This document shows, piece after piece, positions 1-5,956 of a stretch of 6,799 nt of DNA. The DNA lies in assembly GCA_004556565.1 (NCBI GenBank), contig SFGN01000130.1, positions 1 through 6,799 of the forward strand, read 5' to 3'. Within the stretch, counting starts at the first letter, position 1. Each line of letters opens with the position of its first letter. The DNA comes from Lachnospiraceae bacterium. GTDB lineage: Bacteria > Bacillota_A > Clostridia > Lachnospirales > Lachnospiraceae. A model generated the notes under the pieces. It made no database searches, was not told the origin of the DNA, and was given only the letters and a program-made list of their open reading frames with translations. Both the position numbers and the translations under genes were made by a program.

Positions 1-196
1 CGGTGGCGGCGGCACAGTTGGTGTGGCGGCCTCAGTCCGGAACAATTTGAAAACAAGAACCTCGCTTAGGCCTGTGTCCATATTACGTGGGTAGGATCAC
101 AGAGGCAGTTCCAGTGTTAACATGAACCGCCGTATGCGGAGCCGCATGTACGGTGGTGTGATAGGACGGCGGGAGTGATCCCGCCTCCTACTCGAT
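1..196 (+). ncRNA. Group II intron, 3' end (domains V and VI), partial
   Basis: This is the catalytic 3' end of a bacterial group II self-splicing intron; its 5' part lies outside the window. Domain V is visible at 126-157: the lower stem pairs 126-133 with 150-157, a two-base bulge (GU) sits at 148-149, the upper stem pairs AUGCG (134-138) with CGCAU (143-147), and the tetraloop is GAGC. The triad position in the lower stem reads CGC (128-130) rather than the commoner AGC, which is known in some bacterial classes. Domain VI follows: AGGA (163-166) and GGCGGGA (168-174) pair with UCCCGCC (179-185) and UCCU (186-189), leaving A190 unpaired as the expected branch point. The 3' end is inferred at T196, giving the usual terminal AU. 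Bases 1-122 should be domain IV and the tail of the intron-encoded protein. One frame reads GGLSPEQFENKNLA then stops; another continues as GLCPYYVGRITEAVPVLT, suggesting a frameshifted tail. Domains V and VI are well supported; the protein tail is not. Confidence 0.8.
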
Positions 197-197
197 C

Positions 198-290
198 GGT
201 GGTAGTTCTGCAGTTGTTGTTGCAGCCAGTACAGGTGGATATGGCAGCGAAACTGAATTGGATGTTATGCTGGGTATAGCGTCGTTTTAG
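198..290 (+). CDS. 3' exon of the gene interrupted by the intron (C-terminal 30 codons), unidentified
   Basis: Directly after the inferred intron end, one frame stays open for 30 codons to a TAG at 288-290. It starts GGSSAVVVAASTGGYG and ends with ELDVMLGIASF. The peptide is rich in Gly, Ala and Val, then has an acidic segment and a hydrophobic end. I do not recognise the protein. It is called coding only because an intron normally lies in or next to a host sequence and the frame is clean up to a stop. No 5' exon is visible, so the gene cannot be reconstructed from this window. Bases 197-227 resemble bases 1-31 of the window (about two thirds identical, same frame), which is odd and is discussed as a finding. 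The open frame could also be chance. Confidence 0.3.
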   Translation, partial: GGSSAVVVAASTGGYGSETELDVMLGIASF

Positions 291-632
291 CAGCAATCTG
301 CTATGAAATTCGCATTTTTCACACCGCGCATTACAAAACTCGCATCACGGATAATGAAAGATATCAGACACTGGTTGTTATTGTTGACCACAGAAGGCAG
401 TGCTGTTTTCCGCCAGAGCTATGCTGGCGGGGAGCGAATCCGAACCATGTCGATAATTGTCACCGGCCAGAGAACTATGTGGCATCAACTTTGCTGAAAA
501 ATACTGCAGCAATCAGAGGACTGACACCCGGGATTTTTAAACAAATTCAGTTTTCATCGTAGTATCACTTTATCAGCCAAGTCATAAAGTTCAGCTGTAT
601 TTGGGGAGGTAAAGCGATATTATGATTATATT
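291..632. other. Gene-poor stretch, no supported coding sequence
   Basis: No gene is supported here. A 64-codon + strand frame at 303-497 has no ribosome binding site, a composition unlike enterobacterial proteins and no recognisable motif. On the - strand, around 552-608, a short run reads NTAELYDLADKVILR before a stop, which may be a leftover of a transposon or plasmid gene, but I cannot place it. A good Shine-Dalgarno-like GGGGAGG at 603-609 leads only to a six-codon frame. The stretch lies between an intron-interrupted gene and the PapB-like gene and most likely consists of decayed mobile-element sequence. Confidence 0.4.
410..430. repeat. GC-rich hairpin, 7-bp arms
   Basis: CCGCCAG (410-416) and CTGGCGG (424-430) form a perfect stem with a seven-base loop. 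On the - strand the hairpin is followed by AAAACAGCAC. It has no long T tract on either strand, so a terminator is possible but not clear. It could be a structural end of a lost mobile element. Confidence 0.45.
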
Positions 633-905
633 TTATGTTTGATAGAAATATTTCAGGGCAGATACAACACCATGGGTATAATTCAGTTTTTTCAGACACA
701 AACAAAAATAACTATTGGATACATTATTTCTGTCACAGCTTTCTTGTTTTGAGTAACCATAAACCAAATATTCTCTAAGAGCCACTATTGTTTTTTTACT
801 TCTGATTGGTGATATTTCAATCAGAAGCAAAAAGTGCTCATCATTTACACTTGCTCGTTGTAATCCTGAATTATATGTTTTTTTTGCATAAGAAGAATAA
901 CACAT
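633..905 (-). CDS. PapB-family fimbrial-type transcriptional regulator
   Basis: This encodes a 90-residue DNA-binding protein of the PapB/FaeA/SfaB type, small regulators that bind AT-rich DNA and control fimbrial operons and phase variation in E. coli. The core from residue 21 on, EHFLLLIEISPIRSKKTIVA followed by LREYLVYGYSK, follows the family pattern remembered from PapB (FLLIGISSIHS, then A-x-x-D-Y-L-V-G-G-H-S-R-K-E-V-C). The recognition region around residues 57-72 (CDRNNVSNSYFCLCLK) matches PapB's C-E-x-x-x-M-N-N-G-Y-F-S-x-x-L-x-R in spacing. The C-terminus is as short as in PapB, but less similar. The ATG at 903-905 is chosen because GGTGA lies eight bases upstream; in-frame TTG (918-920) and GTG (915-917) codons would add up to five residues. 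It lies downstream of the autotransporter gene on the same strand, beyond a terminator, and no fimbrial genes are nearby. It may be an orphan that acts on the autotransporter or on distant fimbriae; that is inference. Confidence 0.75.
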   Translation of the reverse strand: MCYSSYAKKTYNSGLQRASVNDEHFLLLIEISPIRSKKTIVALREYLVYGYSKQESCDRNNVSNSYFCLCLKKLNYTHGVVSALKYFYQT

Positions 906-946
906 ATACACACTCACCAACTTGTATTTATAAAATCATTTTGTAA

Positions 947-962
947 TTCATTATGTAATGAA
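947..962. promoter_or_regulatory. 16-bp palindrome upstream of the papB-like gene
   Basis: TTCATTA (947-953) and TAATGAA (956-962) form a perfect inverted repeat around TG, about 42 bases upstream of the chosen start of the papB-like gene. The surrounding 921-1100 is strongly AT-rich, with a 7-T run at 1005-1011. A TATAAC box reads on the - strand at 983-988, but I see no -35 box at normal spacing. The palindrome would lie in the leader or near the start site and could be an operator. Function is inferred from position only. Confidence 0.4.
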
Positions 963-1118
963 ATCACCTTACTCCCCTTCAAGTTATAAGACATGAAAGA
1001 ATGATTTTTTTGCAATGTAAGTTTTTACAAAACATGAATAATATATTCATAGCTCATACAGAGCTACCATAAGAAGGATGATTAAGAAAATACTGTTTTA
1101 TATTTTAAGAGCCTCTGA

Positions 1119-1144
1119 GAAAGGCTGCCTTCCGGCAGCCTTTC
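1119..1144 (-). terminator. Hairpin terminator of the autotransporter gene
   Basis: An 11-bp perfect stem pairs 1119-1129 (GAAAGGCTGCC) with 1134-1144 (GGCAGCCTTTC) around a TTCC loop. It begins seven bases after the autotransporter stop codon. On the - strand the 3' arm ends in CCTTTC and no uninterrupted T tract follows, but the base of the stem supplies A-T pairs, which is a common intrinsic-terminator layout. It separates the autotransporter transcript from the papB-like gene. Confidence 0.75.
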
Positions 1145-1151
1145 CCCCACA

Positions 1152-4100
1152 TCAGAACATATACCGGAAATTTGCGTTTACCGCATTATCCACGTTATAT
1201 TTACCAAAGGCTGACTTCTCAAACTCCAGACCAAAGCGCATATTGTCCTTTATCTGCGCATTCATACCAACATTAAACAGCATCCGGCTGTCTTTCTCGC
1301 CTTTTATCCGTTTCTCCCCGGACGCATCACGCAGTACCGTCTCACCATTATTCAGCAGGTCAAACTGCCAGCTGGTCCCGGCACGGGCCGTCACACTCCA
1401 GTCCTTACCACTGAAGGTCTTGCCCAGTTCAATCCCTGTTCTTCCAATCAGCGGACTGAAGTCCCTGTTCTTCATGCTCAGGTCCATATCACCGTCTTTC
1501 CAGCGGAATGTTTTCCCGGACACGGCGCCGTAAACCAGTTCAGCCTGCGGCTCAATGAACGTGTCCTCTGTCAGGTGATAGCGGTAACCCGTTTCAGCAC
1601 CGGCATACCAGGAATGGGTGTTGTAGTGTTTCGTTCCCAGACCGGCAAAGTTACCTGTGTAATCATTGTCATGGTGAATATATTTACCAATCAAATCGAT
1701 ATAGGCACCGGACTCAAACAATGCTGAAGCATACAGACCGCCCCCCACCGATTTCGTCTTGCCGCTGAACGCATGGCTGTCTGCACTACTGTCGGTATAG
1801 GTCATCGTGACACCGGTAAACAGGTCCACTCCGTCCAGTTCATGTTTTTTGTCAAAGCCGACCTGAACATGGGTGTAATTATCACTGTAACCACCGTCTG
1901 CAGAACCGGCACCACTCATGATGCGCGCCCAGGCTCCGGCATCACCGTTTGTGTCACGCAGGTCACCCATACGTTTGTTCAGATTGTTGACTTCTGTCAT
2001 GAAGTTTTTATACCCGGCATTCATGAAACTGTCAGCCTTCGCGGCAGCGGCTTTATCAGCCTCCGTTTTAAAACCGTCCAGTATCCACTTCGTATTGCCA
2101 CCACTGGTGTCAACATGCAGGGTTGGAGTCACCCGACTGAAACCTGTCACCCGGGTGCCGGCCTTAAACATCTCTGCTGAAGTTCCCGCCGGTGCCGTAA
2201 CCAGAGGAATATTCAGGGACTGTCCCTGAGCCGGATCCTTCATAAAGCTGACGTTCAGGCTGTTATCTGAACCAGTGGCTTTTTCAGTCACATTAATTTT
2301 ATCGGCATTTTTCAGGTCTGTACGCAGGATAAAATCACTGCCTGTTGCATCCAGTTTATTCACCGTCAGGGTACGGAATGTACGGTCTCCTTCAGAACTG
2401 ATACGGCTGTTTCTGACGGTAAGACTGTGGATGGTGGAGTCCCCACCCAGAGTCCACAGTGCATTATGCATACTGACATCAGCCCTGCCGCCGGTTATGG
2501 CACCATTGAATGCTGCGTTATAGCCCTCAAGAAGACTGCCGGCAAACGCCGGTGCAGCCGTTTCCGCAGAAGCCAGTTCTGCCGGCGTGTCAGACCCGAT
2601 GGTAACTGTTGATGCCGCAGAGGCATGAATATCACCGGAAGCATGTGCTCCACGGGTAATTTCCAGTGCTGCGTTATCGCCGGTCAGGTCATATCCGCCC
2701 GTCAGATATACAGCAGGGGCATACTGATTAGCCGTATCTTTAACCGGTGTACCGCTCAGGGTGATTTTGCCGTTCTTACCGGCCTGAATATGCCCGTCGC
2801 TGAAAAGACCGTTCAGTGCTGTAAGATGGCCGCCATCATGCACTGTCAGTGAACTGCCGGCAAAAGCCCCCGGGGCTGTCAACAGGACGTCCGGAGAGGT
2901 GATGCTGACGGCACTGTCATAAGCGTCAATCCCCCCGGTGAACCGGCTGCCGATATCCAGGGTTGAGTTATGGTTCAGTGTTATATGACCCGTATAACTG
3001 CTGCTACCCACAGAATTTCCCTGGCGGACATCCTGACGGAAACCAAAACCATCACCGGTAATATTTCTGCCATCATTCATGTCAATAAATACAGGAGTAT
3101 TTCCCCCCAGCGTCAGCGTTGATTCTGACGCGATAATATCGCCTTCCACCGCAGCATTACGTGCCGTACTGAAGTCAGCCTTTTCCAGATTGAGGGTCTT
3201 AAAGCGGAAAGACCGGGTTTCCCAGTCAGGCTGATTAAAGGACGCAACCTGATTATTTATTTTATATTCATCGCCATTCTTAAATGCGGCATCTTTCTCC
3301 AGTCCCTGAATCTGAGTGGTCAGGGATACAGGACATAAGAATGAAGGCAGTGTACATTTACTTTCCTGAACTATGGCGTGACTGGTCGCATGCCCCTGCA
3401 TGACAAGACCTGTATTTTTAATATTAATATCTTTCGTTATATCAATATTACCATCAAAAATAAGAAGAGAACTTTCTTGTTTTATATCTGATAAATGATT
3501 TATATTTACATTGTTTGTGATGTTCCCATGGAAGACATAAGGAATTTTATTATTAATGTCAAGACTGGATGTTTTTTCTGCACTATTGGTGATGACTGTA
3601 CCGATGTCAGTCGCTGCAATTTTACCAAAAGACTGATTATATCCATTTAAATCCAGTACACCTCCTTTCTCTGAAAAATAAATTCCTCCAAATTCATTTA
3701 ATCCTGAAAGAGCGTTGTTTGCATTCAAAACAACTTTACCTGGTCCGCCTGCTAAATATATATTATTGAATGCATTTGACACACCAAGAACAACGGTTCC
3801 GTTTCCCGCCTTTAAATTATTTCCTTGTTTCTCATGGATATGAAGGGTTCCCTCTCCGACCTTATGAAGATTGTCACCCGGAACACCTTTTATATGCCAG
3901 TCAACTACTGTATTTTTACCGATATCCACACCGGCGCCTTTAAATGAAAACCCATCCCCTTCCAGAACATACTGATGTCCATTATCAAAAATCAGGCCGC
4001 CAGCACCTGTATCAAGATTCTGACTCAGATATATTTTACCTCCGCCGGTAAAATACAGGTCCTTATCTTTCCCTATATTGTCTTCCTGCTGATTGTTACT

Positions 4101-5078
4101 GCGTTTAATTTTGTTGTCATTTATAACACCATTTTCACCATTAAGCACAATATTCTGTGTGAAGTGTTGTTTTAGAGATGAAACCAGATTGTTATCCCAT
4201 TTATTAAATGCAGAACGTATCTGCCCATTATTATAATAATTTTCACCAAACAGAGTTCCAAGAATAACCCATTTTTTAGCCAGATTATCATAAACAAAAA
4301 GAGCGGAGCCACTGTCACCACCGGTCGTTCTGTCTTTAAACTCATCAAACAGGTTGTTTGTGGTTACTCTCCCGCCACTCCAGTCATCAATAAGAACAAA
4401 GGAGCCATTCAGTATATCCGGAGAGTAGGAGTAAGATGATGCCTGTGTTATCCTGCCATCTTTCTGAAAGGTAAGACTTCCTGCGCCGGCTCTGAATGCA
4501 ATCAGCTGTTTTTTTCCTTTGTAATTAATACCATATCGCTCAAGAGCCTGTGCCTTCGATAAAGAAATGTCAGCACCTTCCGTTGTTCCTGTCGTTTCAA
4601 CAACAAACTTGTCCAGTCGGGTGACGGCAAAATCACCACTGGTCATCCTGTCCACAAATTTATAAGAGCTTTGTCCCCAGTTCTGAGTACTTACAGCATG
4701 GTGCTTTGTACCGTTATGACTGGCTGTTACGCTATATGCTCCACCAATAGCAGTTGTTGCCCCTTTATTTGAGACCGGAGAAAAATCAGGGAAAGGAACC
4801 TCCGGCAAAGACAGAATTGTTCCATCTTTTTTCAGAATAGAAATATCAGTAGCGCCTGGCTGGAAAACCCCTTTATTCTGGCCAAAATCAAAAAAGTCCC
4901 TTGAGTAAAAATTAGTAATATCCATATGTGAAGCAAGGGCAGAGCCTGAATATAAAGCAAAAGATAATACAATTGTCATTATTCTTTTTCTTTTCTTTGT
5001 TTTTCTGCTTGTCAGTTCAGATACCGCAATAAGACCACCAGAAATCTCGCTGTATTTATAAGCGTATATTTTATTCAT
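1152..5078 (-). CDS. SPATE serine protease autotransporter, EspC/EspP-like N-terminal half with Hbp/Tsh-like C-terminal half
   Basis: A complete 1308-residue type Va secreted protease (peptidase family S6). Residues 1-24 (MNKIYAYKYSEISGGLIAVS...) are the extended signal peptide region of SPATEs, followed by a basic stretch (25-32), a hydrophobic core, and probable signal peptidase cleavage after ALA49, giving SHMDI as mature N-terminus. The triad is H121 (TASHN), D149 (GDFAVTRLDKF) and S256 in GDSGS, at the spacing of EspP H127/D156/S263. A beta-helix passenger follows. Cleavage between N1031 and N1032 in EVNNLNKRMGDLRD should release a 982-residue passenger and leave a 277-residue barrel, the canonical length, ending in Phe. 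The only cysteines, C575 and C582, form a close pair. Residues 1 to about 630 resemble EspC and EspP (class 1, cytotoxic); the rest matches my memory of Hbp/Tsh (for example TRVTGFSRVTPTLHVDTSGG). The extra Hbp-type domain 2 in the first half of the helix is not apparent, so class-1 behaviour is more likely. The ATG has AGGA eight bases upstream. EspP, EspC and Pet homologues are alternatives for the name; family membership is certain, the substrate is not. Confidence 0.96.
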   Translation of the reverse strand: MNKIYAYKYSEISGGLIAVSELTSRKTKKRKRIMTIVLSFALYSGSALASHMDITNFYSRDFFDFGQNKGVFQPGATDISILKKDGTILSLPEVPFPDFSPVSNKGATTAIGGAYSVTASHNGTKHHAVSTQNWGQSSYKFVDRMTSGDFAVTRLDKFVVETTGTTEGADISLSKAQALERYGINYKGKKQLIAFRAGAGSLTFQKDGRITQASSYSYSPDILNGSFVLIDDWSGGRVTTNNLFDEFKDRTTGGDSGSALFVYDNLAKKWVILGTLFGENYYNNGQIRSAFNKWDNNLVSSLKQHFTQNIVLNGENGVINDNKIKRSNNQQEDNIGKDKDLYFTGGGKIYLSQNLDTGAGGLIFDNGHQYVLEGDGFSFKGAGVDIGKNTVVDWHIKGVPGDNLHKVGEGTLHIHEKQGNNLKAGNGTVVLGVSNAFNNIYLAGGPGKVVLNANNALSGLNEFGGIYFSEKGGVLDLNGYNQSFGKIAATDIGTVITNSAEKTSSLDINNKIPYVFHGNITNNVNINHLSDIKQESSLLIFDGNIDITKDINIKNTGLVMQGHATSHAIVQESKCTLPSFLCPVSLTTQIQGLEKDAAFKNGDEYKINNQVASFNQPDWETRSFRFKTLNLEKADFSTARNAAVEGDIIASESTLTLGGNTPVFIDMNDGRNITGDGFGFRQDVRQGNSVGSSSYTGHITLNHNSTLDIGSRFTGGIDAYDSAVSITSPDVLLTAPGAFAGSSLTVHDGGHLTALNGLFSDGHIQAGKNGKITLSGTPVKDTANQYAPAVYLTGGYDLTGDNAALEITRGAHASGDIHASAASTVTIGSDTPAELASAETAAPAFAGSLLEGYNAAFNGAITGGRADVSMHNALWTLGGDSTIHSLTVRNSRISSEGDRTFRTLTVNKLDATGSDFILRTDLKNADKINVTEKATGSDNSLNVSFMKDPAQGQSLNIPLVTAPAGTSAEMFKAGTRVTGFSRVTPTLHVDTSGGNTKWILDGFKTEADKAAAAKADSFMNAGYKNFMTEVNNLNKRMGDLRDTNGDAGAWARIMSGAGSADGGYSDNYTHVQVGFDKKHELDGVDLFTGVTMTYTDSSADSHAFSGKTKSVGGGLYASALFESGAYIDLIGKYIHHDNDYTGNFAGLGTKHYNTHSWYAGAETGYRYHLTEDTFIEPQAELVYGAVSGKTFRWKDGDMDLSMKNRDFSPLIGRTGIELGKTFSGKDWSVTARAGTSWQFDLLNNGETVLRDASGEKRIKGEKDSRMLFNVGMNAQIKDNMRFGLEFEKSAFGKYNVDNAVNANFRYMF

Positions 5079-5086
5079 CTATCATA

Positions 5087-5090
5087 TCCT
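5087..5090 (-). promoter_or_regulatory. Ribosome binding site of the autotransporter gene
   Basis: AGGA on the - strand, eight bases before the ATG at 5076-5078. It fixes the start, which also gives the expected MNKIY N-terminus of the SPATE family. Confidence 0.75.
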
Positions 5091-5118
5091 GATATATGTT
5101 AAATATTTTAGTTGTGGC

Positions 5119-5140
5119 ACTATCTTTTAGAATAGATAGT
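5119..5140 (-). promoter_or_regulatory. Inverted repeat at the predicted 5' end of the autotransporter mRNA
   Basis: ACTATCT (5119-5125) and AGATAGT (5134-5140) form a perfect 7-bp stem with an eight-base loop. From the -10 box at 5147-5152 the transcript should begin near 5140, so this hairpin would sit at the extreme 5' end of a leader of about 60 bases. Such 5' stems can protect mRNA from decay; alternatively it is an operator. A 9-bp direct repeat, TTAAATATT, flanks it at 5099-5107 and 5141-5149. Confidence 0.4.
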
Positions 5141-5146
5141 TTAAAT

Positions 5147-5176
5147 ATTATAAATAAACTAACTATTTTCTCGTAA
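5147..5176 (-). promoter_or_regulatory. Putative sigma-70 promoter of the autotransporter gene
   Basis: On the - strand a consensus TATAAT lies at 5147-5152. Eighteen bases upstream is TTACGA (5171-5176), a weak -35 match. The -35 box falls in the loop and inner edge of a 12-bp inverted repeat, so a bound dimer there would compete with or assist RNA polymerase. The poor -35 fits a promoter that needs an activator. The region is very AT-rich, typical of H-NS-silenced virulence genes; that is inference. Confidence 0.5.
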
Positions 5177-5188
5177 AGAAAATAGTTA
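5160..5188. repeat. 12-bp perfect inverted repeat over the -35 region
   Basis: TAACTATTTTCT (5160-5171) and AGAAAATAGTTA (5177-5188) are perfect inverted copies separated by CGTAA. It could be an operator for a dimeric regulator, or the terminator of a gene lost from the right side: read on the + strand the stem lacks a following T tract, and read on the - strand it is followed by GTTTATTTATAA. Its placement over the -35 box favours a regulatory role. Confidence 0.55.
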
Positions 5189-5287
5189 ATGTTTGTGATT
5201 TAGATCTCTTTTTATTATGTATTTTCTGTCATTTTATATAGTTCAATGGCTAATTTCACAACAGTTGTCAATATTTCATGGTGAAAG

Positions 5288-5652
5288 TCAGTAAACGAGC
5301 ACATCACTGCAGGGATAACCCAGAGTTCTGCTGGTAAACGCCAGGCAGCAGCCGTGGTTAAGATAATATTCAACGGCAACTTGTTTTGCACATCTGAGTA
5401 ACGGGGCTGATGGCGAATAGATTCTTTTTCGCCACCACCTGTTTCCCATGAGCGGCTCCAACGCCGCAGATTTTTTTTCGAAGGGTAGCCCAATTCGCGT
5501 ACGACGGGAGCCAGCTTCTTACCATATTTGAAATAAAGCTCCTTCAGTAAATGTACGGTAAGAGGGAAATTATCGTCTGAAAAATCGATTAGTAGACAAG
5601 ACCGTCCGTTAAGTGCCAATTTCCGATTAAAAATACACCGTTTTGAGAACAT
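5288..5652 (-). pseudogene. IS3-family transposase orfA remnant, frameshifted and truncated
   Basis: Residues 34-69 of the frame that starts at 5652 (LLKELYFKYGKKLAPVVREL, then GYPSKKNLRRWSRSWE) are the N-terminal helix-turn-helix of an IS3-type OrfA, the DNA-binding half of a two-frame transposase. After HQPRYSDVQ the frame loses its family pattern, while the next frame continues with VAVEYYLNHGCCLAFTSRTL and GYPCSDVL, a second helix-turn-helix of the same protein, before a TGA at 5288-5290. Restoring one A to the A4 run at 5384-5387 (on the - strand) joins the two, so a single-base deletion is the simplest explanation. Similarity ends near 5297, so the element is also cut off there; the open frame running on to 5215 is an out-of-frame tail. 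This is not the usual OrfA/OrfB programmed shift, because the shift lies inside OrfA and no orfB follows. No IS ends were recognised. Confidence 0.7.
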
Positions 5653-5695
5653 TTTTCTATGTCCATTATGTTTTGATATATCAGACAGTTACTTC

Positions 5696-5733
5696 ACTAG
5701 CGTACGTTTTCGTTCCATTGGCCTTCAGACCCC
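5696..5733 (-). mobile_element. Solitary Tn3-family terminal inverted repeat, Tn1000 (gamma-delta)-like
   Basis: On the - strand, starting at 5733, the sequence reads GGGGTCTGAAGG, then CCAATGGAACGAAAACGTAC, then GCTAGT. This is the 38-bp terminal repeat pattern of the Tn3 family (GGGGTCTGA...GGAACGAAAAC...ACG), and the inner part GGCCAATGGAACGAAAACGT is the gamma-delta version as I remember it. The GGGG outer tip is at 5733, so the element body would extend leftwards, towards the IS3 remnant and the autotransporter. No matching partner end was seen in the window. It begins exactly where a tnpA-like reading frame stops making sense, so it marks an insertion junction. Confidence 0.75.
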
Positions 5734-5825
5734 TTGATCGGGATATGGTTACACAGCAGACTGTAGGCTACTAGGCCTTTACCGCGGCCAAAGTATTTAC
5801 GTGAGTGTCGGGCTTTCACGGTTGA
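5734..5825 (-). pseudogene. Fragment of a Tn3-family transposase (tnpA)
   Basis: The - strand encodes STVKARHSRKYFGRGKGLVA then YSLLCNHIPIK in one frame. This corresponds to the DDE-domain region of Tn3-type transposases remembered as TVNARFSPKYFG...GVVAYTLLANHVPLQ. Only about 30 residues of a protein that is normally near 1000 residues remain. On its upstream side it joins the acetyltransferase-like fragment around 5825-5836; on its downstream side it is cut at 5733/5734 by the outer end of a Tn3-type inverted repeat. It is non-functional and records two successive rearrangements. Confidence 0.6.
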
Positions 5826-5931
5826 AATCCGGTCTTCCTAACGGCATATGGCGTAAAACATCAGGATGATTATTGAAAGCAATAATATCATCCGTATTGA
5901 CCTGAGTCAGTCTTATAAATGCCAGTGTCAT
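5797..5931 (-). pseudogene. N-terminal fragment of a probable GNAT N-acetyltransferase
   Basis: An ATG at 5929-5931 with GGAAG seven bases upstream opens a 44-codon frame, MTLAFIRLTQVNTDDIIAFN followed by NHPDVLRHMPLG, ending at TAA 5797-5799. The pattern 'hydrophobic-R-L-T ... D-I-I-A-x-x-N-x-P-x-V-x-R-x-M-P-L' is the usual beginning of GNAT-fold acetyltransferases. The acetyl-CoA binding motif, which lies further on, is missing, and the sequence changes to tnpA-like around residue 32-35, so the gene is truncated. It begins 25 bases after the relE stop on the same strand, consistent with a former third gene of the relBE transcript. GNAT assignment is from pattern memory on about 32 residues and is moderate at best. 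Confidence 0.5.
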
Positions 5932-5956
5932 ATATGAACTTCCAGGCGGCATCCTA

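Noticed and set aside
428..447. A - strand GGTTCGGATTCGC that resembles a tRNA T-arm
   Set aside because: No acceptor stem, D-arm or anticodon arm can be formed around it.
303..497. A 64-codon + strand ORF in the gene-poor left part
   Set aside because: It has no ribosome binding site, no motif, and overlaps a strong hairpin at 410-430; it looks like chance.
1773..2852. Several + strand ORFs of 60-135 codons inside the autotransporter gene, and one at 1078-1533
   Set aside because: They are antisense shadows of a clearly coding, full-length gene with conserved family sequence.
5079..5215. Pap-type Dam/Lrp phase switch controlling the autotransporter
   Set aside because: Only one GATC (5203-5206) is present upstream of the gene, and none upstream of the papB-like gene; the switch needs a spaced pair.
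5215..5296. C-terminal extension of the IS3-type ORF as a real protein
   Set aside because: After the inferred deletion at 5384-5387 this frame is out of register with the family and shows no similarity I recognise.
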